Assembly (NCBI GenBank): GCA_034359265.1
Contig: CP136894.1
Location: 26,194,501-26,258,500, forward strand
DNA length: 64,000 bases
Direction of reading: 5' to 3'
Source: Canna indica
Taxonomy: Eukaryota; Streptophyta; Magnoliopsida; Zingiberales; Cannaceae
Part shown: piece after piece, positions 55,664 to 64,000 of the stretch
Layout of the letters: every line of letters starts with the position of its first letter
Numbering within the stretch: the stretch's first letter is position 1
Made by a program: the position numbers and the translations under genes
Notes under the pieces: generated by a model
Database searches by the model: none
Seen by the model: only the letters and a program-made list of their open reading frames with translations
Told to the model about the DNA's origin: nothing

Positions 55664-55969
55664 AATCTATGTTTGCATTTATAGAAACACATTTTTTACC
55701 TCTCGAAGTGTAACCTATTAGTGTTTGGATTATGTGTATTGGCTATATTTGACAAAAGTATTCCCAAATTATTCTCAGTTGTAAAAATAGTCACAATTGC
55801 TCTGGTTGCTGAGCAGTTTATGCTAAAGCTTATGATACTGAGGGTGATGTCTATTAACTCAGTTACAACTTGTCTTGCTTGACGAGTTGTTTGAATGTTG
55901 TGACTAGGATATACTTTAGATATTCTCTTGACAGCTTGTGTTTTTGCCAAATAATCCTAAGGGAGAGAT
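55664..55969 (+). other. 3' internal end of a copia element with PPT
   Basis: Noncoding. It ends CCTAAGGGAGAGAT, a typical PPT, directly before TGTTGGAG at 55970. It contains a variant (55,715) of the GGCTATATTTGGCAAAAG phrase that the following LTR also has at 55,995 and 56,080. Confidence 0.45.
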
Positions 55970-58900
55970 TGTTGGAGTTTGGCTAGATGTGTTGGCTATA
56001 TTTGGCAAAAGGATTATTGGCCAGTTGCAACTAGTATAGAGTTTATACTAAAGCTCTCAATTGTATGCCAGTTGTTGTTACTATATTTGGCAAAAGGATG
56101 ATCAGTCGGTTCTCAGTTGTATGTCATTTACAACTGTTGTGGAGATTATATTGAAGTTCTCAGTTTATAATTATAGGTTACATTGTGTTGTCTAACTATT
56201 ACTTGCTCTATGGTTGTTTAAGCAAAAGTATTTCAGGTTATTCTCAGTTAAATGGATAGTCACAACTATGAGGAATTCTACTTATATTGAAGACAGTTAC
56301 AACTGTGTGAGGATAGTCTCAACTGCTCATACAGACTACGGTTTTCTGAATAAGGATGCTGTAAATATGATGACTTTTGGTTTCCAGCATAAATGATGAT
56401 TCTATTTCATCTCAGATATTTTCAAATCATCTTTAATTACTTGTTTATTGCCTATGGAAGAAATGAAGTAGTATTCATTGATGGGATAGCGGTTATCTTG
56501 GAGCCCTTATGACCAAAGTCAGTTATGGAAGAAATGAAGTGGTCTTCATTAATGGGCTGGCAATTTTTAAAAGCAGAGTTGGCGACAGCTTTTCATGAAA
56601 CTTTTATGGCCGAAATATTATGATGTGTTATGACTGGCGGTTATCTTGAAGCCTTTATGACCAAAGACGGCTATGGAAGAAATGAAGTGGTCTTTATTAA
56701 TGGGCTGGCAGTTTTTAAAAGCATAGTTGGCGACAGCTTTTCATGAAACTTTTATGGCCAAAATATTATGATGTGTTATGACTGCCTTTTAAGTTTGAAA
56801 CTATTGGAGTTAAGATCTTTTTGTTAAGTAGCATTTATGGAAGTTGATTGGCCTTCTCTATTTATGAGGAAAGAGAAGTTATGGATCCGCAAGTCTCCTA
56901 AGTCAACACAACCTTAACTGCTTGTTGTCAGTCTCAACTGCTCTTCCTGCAATAAAGCTTATACTGCTGCGATGATTGCTTGAATTGAAAGAAATAGTGC
57001 CCTTGAGCCAATCACATGTCGATGTGTTTAGGGACTATTCAAGGGTAATCAACTTAATAAGGCAACCTTTTCATCAATATGCTACATCTTTATTCAAAAA
57101 GATTGTGATGAACCCTATGAACCCGGGCAACTGATTTTGAGGCCATGATGAGTTCATGCCAGTGAGACTTGGAATCCAAATGCTCATGTTCTAAATGTTC
57201 CTAGTCGTAGGATCACCAATTAGGGGATCGGTGATTCCGGATAGACTAGTGCACTTGGTACATGCCTATACGATAAGGGGTAGCTGATCTCACAGTTACC
57301 TTTGAGTCATCATTAATATACAAGTGCAGGTGCTCATTAGGGAATGAATTCACTGAACAGACCATCACGAGGAACACAAAATGAAATCCTTACATGAGTG
57401 TCAATAGGATGTTCATCGGGTGATAGTAGGTGCAAGTAGTCCTTGGACCTGAGATTGTCATGGTTACCTTGTACGTGGCCCTCAGAGTCATGTGCTGAAT
57501 ATTACTGGGCATGGGTAAACATTCATGAAGGTAGGTGAGCAACCAATATGGAATCAGTTACTCCTAGTGAGAGGAGATAATGTCCTATGTGTTCCTGCAA
57601 GTGTCGACTCGGGAATCATTGGCCAGAGTAGACATGAAAGTCAGGAAGATATTTATGATGTTACACTATTCAGATGACATCTTGGCGAGTGGAATATATA
57701 TGAATCAGTATTAGGGTTTGACACTTCTTTCGTACCCAAGTCGACTTAGGAATGTTGTAACCGAGGGACTTAGTTGCACGGTAACTAATCGCCGAAGGGC
57801 ATTCAATCCCCCGTAGATTGAACCTCACACTATCCGGGTAGTCATGACACGTTTCTAGACATCAATCTTGACTTGTGAGTGGAGTCTCTCACGACCACAC
57901 TAAAGGGGTTTTAGTGGTGGCTCGTACGATTCAAATAGAAGTCGTTCTATCATATGCGACTCTTTGTTATGCACAACTCATTACTGGCTTAGTGTGGGGC
58001 CTAGTGGGTCACACACAACAGGCTAACCTCGTAACGGACCTTGTGAGATAAAGTTCGTATGTGGTACTATATGTCTACTAGCATGGACATGTTGCAATAC
58101 GATCATGGATCTCGTTTACTGATACGATAGAAAAGATGTTTCCTATAGGAACGAATACGCGAGAAAGGAGTTCCTCGGTCAGCCTAATTTATGGTGCATC
58201 CCTAAATTGTAGGGATTGGCACATGATAAATCCTAATCAATAAGAATTTAATTTATAGAGATAAATTAAAGTTTATATTTATTTGGATTTAATTAATTTT
58301 GAATTAATTATAAATCCATTAAATATAAATTATTATTTCGGAGGCAAACCCCAGAATTTTGAATTCCGGAGAGAGGATTTTAAAGGGGGGGCGGGTCTAC
58401 GTAGGTGGCAACCTATGCCCCTTATAAATAGATAGTCTAATCTCCTTCAAGGGGGTTAAGCAAATTGGTTACTCATCTTGGAGAATGTTTAGGATTGCAT
58501 TCTTGAGAGGCTTCTTGAAAAGAAAAGCTCCAATAACTCATCTTCATCTCCCTGGGTGGCCAGCCATCTAAAGCTTCCTTCCCCAGTTTTGTGAAGCCAA
58601 TTGAAGGTCTCTTCCTCCTGGGTGTGTCATCTAGTTCATCTTCTTGGAGGAGTCCAAGAAGGACAACGAGGTATTCCTTCATCTTCCTCCTCGTTCTGTG
58701 GTTTTCTCATCCCCTCTTCCTCCCTTTTGGTGCTCGATTCTTGGTGGAAGGGTCGGCTTTACCTTGGTGAGTTTTGGGATTAAGATTGACTCTCTGTTGA
58801 GCCACAACGAGTCTCCATGTTGACTCCCCCATTGTTGTGAGGCGCTTGGTGTGGACTTTCATTGGAGGACGTGCGCGTGTGCGTCTTGAAACGGGGATAG

Positions 58901-59052
58901 GAGCAGCCATACCATCCGTAGTATAAGGAAAATCTTCTCCTTCTACTCATTGATTGAATTCCTTAAAGATTGCTAAAGTTGATCGCTGGTTTAGGGATGT
59001 TTTGAATTTCTAAATTGCTTTTTCCACTGTGCTTCTTCTTCCCATCCCAACA
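55970..59052 (+). repeat. G copia LTR
   Basis: Starts TGTTGGAGTTTGG and ends CATCCCAACA, about 3.1 kb. A TATA box CTTATAAATAG lies at about 58,431. It holds a 148-bp tandem duplication (56,491-56,638 and 56,639-56,786). No second LTR is inside the window, so the left border depends on the PPT and TGTTGG only. Confidence 0.55.
56491..56786. repeat. 148-bp tandem duplication
   Basis: GGTTATCTTG starts both copies (56491 and 56639). Each contains GAAGAAATGAAGTGGTCTT, GTTGGCGACAGCTTTTCATG and ATTATGATGTGTTATGACTG. Confidence 0.9.
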
Positions 59053-59053
59053 G

Positions 59054-59069
59054 TGGTATAAGAGCCACC
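59054..59069 (+). other. G primer-binding site
   Basis: TGGTATAAGAGCCACC, one base after the LTR end. It matches the initiator-Met PBS with one change. Confidence 0.8.
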
Positions 59070-59125
59070 TTTAGCAATTTTTTCAAAATTCTATTACGCG
59101 TTATTGTTATGTTTACGAACCATTT

Positions 59126-59841
59126 TGTTAGGGACTTTTCGATTTGCTCAAGCAACGACGAATCATGGCGGAATGTTCCCTACATATTTGTAAATATATT
59201 TTCGTGTCTATGTAAATTTGGCTTTTATTGTAGTTCGTACTTGTAAAAAAATTTGTGCGATCCCCGAGGGCCCACGGTACGAGTTAGATGCATTTCGAGG
59301 TTATTCGACGCTTGGAGTGTGCGTTACGGCTAAGTGAAGCAGTTTTCCTGCATTCGTCATGGTCATGGCCATGGACAATCACCATCTCTCATAGTCATGA
59401 TTTTGTCATGCTCCTCGTGCTTTTGGGAACCTTGGCGGTGGCACATGGGGGTTAGGGGTCTCATGTATAATGTAGGAAAGCATTGGCAAACAAAGCGGTT
59501 GCCTTAGGCGGAGACGAACGAGCGGCCCATATGGGCGTGCGACCAATCGATCTTCGCCTGAGACAACTTGCAGAGCTCATCCTACACCCGGTTTTATATT
59601 TTCTTGCATCCATAGTCCTACAATTATTGTTTTACTTTACGCCTTCAATACCATTTGGCCAACATGGTCTTTTGGGGTCATGGATATGGAGCACGAGGTT
59701 GGGACGTGGACCAATGCATGCCCCCACGATGTTAAGTCAGAAAACCCAATTCGGGACGGATTCGAGATGATAGGCTTATCCCTTGCACGGGATGCAAGGG
59801 TGTCGCACGGGTTCCTCCGCACAAAAAATTGGCCCGTGATA
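59126..59841 (+). repeat. F 5' LTR
   Basis: 716-bp direct repeat of 61085-61786, with scattered substitutions and small indels. Confidence 0.92.
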
Positions 59842-61084
59842 GTTGGTATTAGAGCAAGAATTGCAAGCCTCCAACTGAGAAAGCCCTCGATGCAGACATA
59901 GCCAACGTACATTCCGTCTATGGCACTCGAGTTGCTAATGCAGTGAACCCAGTCGACATACATTCCGACTCTTGTATTCGGGGAGGCAAGCATTCGATGA
60001 TCGATGCGAAGATCGTGACTTTTGCATAGGGCAGATGGGCCCTTAAGATGCAAAGTCATTTACACGCATAGCAGATGGCTCTTAAGTCATGTGCGCAGAG
60101 CAGATCTCTCATAAGACACAAAGTGGTGCGCAGAGCAGATTCTCTCATAAGACTCAAAGTCTTGCTCATAGAAGATCTCTAGTAAGATGCACATTGTGCA
60201 CAAAGCTGACTCTCTCATAAGATGCGAGGATGGTGCGCAAGGCTGATGGCCTCTAAGACGCAATATTGACACGTCTGAAACAAGCACTAGCGAAGAATAG
60301 CTGTGGTGTGGTAGCAATGCTCTTAGTGCAGGGAGTTAGCGGACGTTGTGACCCAGTTGGTGAAAATCCCTCAAGTCGTGGTTGGAGGAGCAGCGTAAGA
60401 CTTGAAGCTCATTTAAATGGGCTCGGAGGAGAGCGTCATGACCTCTATAGGGGACGAGTGAGCAAGCAGTGATCCATAAGACTTGAAGCTCATTGAGATG
60501 AGCTTGGAGGAGAGCGTCATGACTCCTACAGGGGGCGAGTGAGCAAGCAGTGATCGGCTCAAGACGGCAGTGGAGGCAATGCTCCAGTGTGGTGCGGCCA
60601 CAGAACTACTCATCACTTGGGTGTTGCACAACGACACCCATATGTTACTCGTGATGAGCGTTGTTCAACGGCGCTCGTATGCTCTTCAATTTTGGGACTT
60701 TCATTGCCCAACAAAACTGAGACTTGGTGAATCAAGTAGCCTCTTCTTGGTGTCCCTTCAAGCGAGTGTTACTCAACGACACTCGTTTGCTCAAGTCTGG
60801 GACTTTCATTGCCCAGCAACAACAAGTTTGGGAATCTCAAAGATCTTTCTCGCAACAATAGGAGATGATGAAATTCAATGATGTTACAAGTAGTCATTTC
60901 CTAATGGCGAACTTCACACGGTGAAACTCGACATGTTGCGGCCCCATTGTGGCATGTCGTTTCTCAGGCGGTGTTCCCTTCGACTACTTGTGAAGAATTC
61001 AGTTCAACAATTGCAACCTATATAGAAAGGCGATGCGGCTGAGGCGAGTTCGACGAGGACGTCGAAGCTTGAAGTGGGGGAGGA

Positions 61085-61786
61085 TGTTAGGGACTTTTTG
61101 ATTTGCCTGAGCAACTACGAATCATGGCGGAATGTTCCCTACATGTTTGTAAATATATTTTTGCATCCATGTAATTTTAGCTTTTATTATAGTTCGTACT
61201 TGTAAAATCCTTTTGTGAAATCCCCGAGGGCCCACGGTACGAGTTGGATTCATTTTGAGGTCATTCAATGCTTGGTGCGTGCGTTACGGCTAAGCGGAGC
61301 AGTTTTCCTGCATTCGTCATGGCCATGACCATGGAAAATTTCCATCTCGCATGGCCACGATTTTGTCATGCTCCTCGTGCTTTTGGGAACCTTGGGGGTT
61401 AGGGGTCTCATGTATAATGTAGGAGAGAGTTGGCAAACAAAGTAGTTGCCTTGGGCAGAGATGAACGAGCGACCCATATGGGCGTGCGACCAGTCAATCT
61501 TCGCCCAAGATAATTGCGGAGCTCATCCTACACCTAATTTTATATTTTCTTGTGTCCATAGTCCTATAATAGTTGTTTTACTTTATGCCTTCAATATCAT
61601 TCGGCCAACATGATCTTTTGGGGGCGCGGATATGGAGCGCGAGGTTGTCATGTGGACCAACGCATGCCCCACGATGTTAAGTTGGGAAATCCAATTCGGG
61701 ACGGATTCAAGATGATAGGCTTATCCCTTGCACAGGATGCAAGGGTGCCACACGGGTTCCTCCGCACAAACAATTGGCCCGTGACA
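61085..61786 (+). repeat. F 3' LTR
   Basis: 702 bp, directly after the PPT. G leader sequence resumes at 61787. Confidence 0.92.
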
Positions 61787-63198
61787 ATTTTCTCCTTAAA
61801 CGTCATGCTACCCGGTTTTTATTTTCGGTGGTTCTTGAGTCGTTCTTTTGGCTCCATGGTTCATGCGATGAATCGGGGAGGTAGCCTACTGTCCAAACTT
61901 GTCTTGGACAGATTTCAAACTCAAGAACCCCTTGGGTTCATGGTTGAACAGCCCAGAAAACTCAAATTTTCAGCATGTGTTGTTTGGACCATTTTGGGTA
62001 GAAACGTAACCCGATTAGCGCGTTTTTGGATTTTTTTTTCCTTTATTTTTCTTAATTGTTAAGATGAATGAAAGGATTATTATGGATGAGCCCTATGTGC
62101 TGTAACTGTGTGTAAAATGTGGTTGTGTTGATTGCTTGTAAATTTGTAAAATTTCAGCATTGTAACTTTTGTGTAGGGCATGTGTACCCCTACCTTTCTC
62201 TTGAGAATTCTGATTGTAATATTCTTCTCCCTCTCCTTAAACCTTTCCCCAAGGGTTTTTTGGGGTCTTCTTCTTTTAGTTTTGTAAAATTAGATGTTTA
62301 GGGGCAGATTCGCGACGAGCACGCTTGCTGCCCTATTTTAGTGCGTGCGCGGAGAGGAGGTGTTCGGCGCCATGATGATGACGACTTGAACCCCAGGAAG
62401 GCACTGATGGAACCGGCAACCTGCAAGATATTTTTAGGCAGCGCCTTGGCCAGACGGAGCTCCCTAAAACCCTAGGATGATGGCCTTGGTTCGCCCGATG
62501 GCTCGGGTGGAACCCTTAGAACATCCATAGTCATCCTTATTTACTTTATGCTTTTATTTATTGGTTTTGCTTCAATTGTTGATAGCTTAGATAATTATAA
62601 TTACATGAAGAAACCCTCAAATAATATTGAGTCCGAATGGCTAAGATATTAAAAATATCGATCACGCCTTCCATTGTTATGAGGTATAAGTGTGTCTATT
62701 ATCACAACGGATTTGTTGTGCAAACACAAGGCCTTTTGTGCTAATAGACACGTTGCATCTCATATTGCACATACCCTTGTGTCTCTACTACTAGCTTGAA
62801 CGTGACTTACATTGTTGAGAAAACTCAAGGGTGATTGTTTTCTCACTAGGGTATACGAACGATGGGTCCGACTCAACTAGGACTCCTTGGTTTGTTGTGC
62901 AAACACAAGGCCATGGTAACCCTAGAGGCAAAACTTGATGGAAGTCGCATAACGATTTGATCGGTAAAGAGTTACCTACCCATGGACCTATTAGGGTTTG
63001 TCGTGTTAAATGCAAGACCCGAGTAGGAGAAGTTGGGTTCCATCTTCCCCTAAGGAAGTCTACCAACGAGGACTTCCCGCTTCCCAACAAGAGGGTCATT
63101 TGGGAACTGCAAAAATTAGTAGGAGCCATGATTAATCATAAGACATTAATAATCATGCATATAACATATCTGTTCATTTATGTCTTTCTTTTCATAAC
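61787..63198 (+). other. G leader, untranslated
   Basis: About 1.4 kb between the F insertion and the G gag, with no supported ORF. It contains a repeated TTTGTTGTGCAAACACAAGG motif at 62,712 and 62,891 and a weaker third copy at 62,996. Confidence 0.55.
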
Positions 63199-64000
63199 AT
63201 GTCATCTTCACCGTCGTTGCCTTGTATTCTTGATGCTAATAAATTAACTGGACAAAATTACATTGATTGCTTGCGAATTTTGAGGATTGTCCTCACCCAG
63301 GAAAGACTTTCCCACATTCTTGATAATAGGCCACTAGATACTCCTTCCCAAAGGGCTACCGAGGAAGTGAGAGCCACTTACAAGAAGTGGCAAGATGACA
63401 GCACTACTGTTCAGTGCATTATGCTCGCCTCTATGTCTGATGTGTTGTAGCGACAACATGAAAAGATGGATGCTACGGCCATCCTCTCTCACCTTAAGGA
63501 GTTATTTGGTGAAGAGAGACGGACTGCTAGGTTTGAGCTGTCAAAGCAACTCATCCAGGACAAGATGACGGCAGGGACCCCTGTTGAAACCCATATCCTC
63601 AAACTAATCAATTTGATCGAGAGGTTAGCGAAATTGGGCATAAGAATGGCTAAGGGGCTAAGTCAGGACATAGCACTCCAATCCCTCCCGGATTCGTTTT
63701 CACAGTTTGATGATAACTTCCACATAAACAAGCAAGACAACTCACTTCCCGAAGACTACTGAATCCCACCTTATGAAGGATAAGGACACAGTCTCATTAG
63801 TAGGAGATGCCTTTGCGGCAAATTTATACTATGTTAAGAACAAAGTGAAAAACAAAGATGTGAAACCTTTTGTTAATATCAAGAAGAAACAGAAAGTTGA
63901 TCCCATTTGCACCTACTACCATTATGATAAATATGGCCACTGGAAGTGCAACTGCAAGTAGAATTTTGTAGAGATGAAACTGAAGATGGTTTTTTTTATA
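63199..64000 (+). pseudogene. gag: G copia gag, continues past the window edge
   Basis: ATG 63199 reads MSSSPSLPCILDANKLTGQN and LRILRIVLTQERLSHILDNR, typical copia gag (UBN2-like) N-terminus. A TAG falls at 63448. The frame goes on with AILSHLKELFGEERRTARFE and KMTAGTPVETHILKLINLIE. After a shift near 63,760 it gives GDAFAANLYYVKN and a degenerate knuckle CTYYHYDKYGHWKCNC (second Cys replaced by Tyr) near 63,919-63,957. Pol would lie outside the window. This copy cannot make a complete Gag. Confidence 0.82.

Larger units (their letters stand above)
59126..61786 (+). mobile_element. F: small non-autonomous LTR element in the G leader
   Basis: LTRs 59126-59841 and 61085-61786 (TGTTAGGGAC ... 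GGCCCGTGACA). PBS TGGTATTAGAGCAAG at 59844-59858, PPT AAGTGGGGGAGGA just before 61085. The 1.24-kb interior has no supported ORF; it holds short repeats such as GCAGAGCAGAT.TCTCATAAGA (60,090-60,220) and two copies of GGACTTTCATTGCCCA (60,689 and 60,800). Flanks CATTT and ATTTT share ATTT. Superfamily unassigned. Confidence 0.85.

Noticed and set aside
58473..58910. Possible host exon near the TATA box at 58,431
   Set aside because: It lies between a TATA box and an LTR end with a PBS directly after it, so it is LTR R/U5 sequence; short frames on both strands have no domain.
59637..60059. 140-codon minus-strand frame
   Set aside because: It crosses the F LTR/interior border and appears in similar form only in LTR sequence; no motif.
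1..64000. tRNA or rRNA genes
   Set aside because: I looked for cloverleaf hallmarks and conserved rRNA segments; only PBS sequences complementary to tRNA ends were seen.

Overview
The window is nuclear plant (angiosperm) DNA from a gene-poor, transposon-packed stretch. I found no host protein gene, rRNA or tRNA. All recognisable coding sequence is retrotransposon-derived: Sirevirus-type Ty1/copia gag, Ty3/gypsy Tekay/Del-type gag-pol, Ty3/gypsy Tat-type gag-protease with an antisense extra ORF, LINE reverse transcriptase, and a copia gag at the right edge. Every one carries stops, frameshifts or deletions. The species cannot be named from the sequence.

Layout. 1-421 is the end of a Tekay-type LTR. 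422-12068 is a minus-strand Tat-like element (E1) whose antisense ORF is split by a complete 6.8-kb Sirevirus-like element (A1, 1398-8218, TSD tggtc). 12.1-14.9 kb is AT-rich DNA with a minisatellite, a hAT-type MITE (12884-13359) and a Mutator-type TIR element (13652-14572). 14857-19891 is a second Tat-like element (E2) on the plus strand, head to head with E1. 19892-24261 is a 5'-truncated LINE split by a solo LTR (20080-21701).

From 24.7 to 52.4 kb a third Tat-like remnant (E3) is visible as four pieces of one 91-bp-type tandem array, separated by nested insertions. These are an A-family LTR (A3) holding a second gag-only Sirevirus-like element (B) and a MITE; a minus-strand A element (A4) broken by a copia element (C), itself broken by a Tekay-type element (38928-46818) that carries its own hAT MITE; and a solo Tekay-type LTR (48722-51068). 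52.4-55.7 kb holds retroelement debris with a solo LTR (D, TSD ggaat) and a CACTA-like terminus. 55970-64000 is a copia LTR, leader and gag (G) with a small non-autonomous LTR element (F, 59126-61786) in the leader.

Most unusual signals. (1) 44,913-45,235, in the Tekay LTR, has six tandem hairpins whose stem arms differ from unit to unit but stay self-complementary. (2) In several unrelated LTR families the TATA box sits in the loop of an inverted repeat with a different stem sequence in each family. (3) Clusters of GTCGAC-centred palindromes lie upstream of the TATA box in every Sirevirus-like LTR here. (4) Two gag-only families (A, B) keep a two-zinc-knuckle, coiled-coil Gag and a conserved 2-3 kb noncoding region but no pol. 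(5) LTR/array junctions suggest unequal exchange. Element borders come from reading by eye: LTR ends and TSDs are exact where quoted, other limits are approximate.
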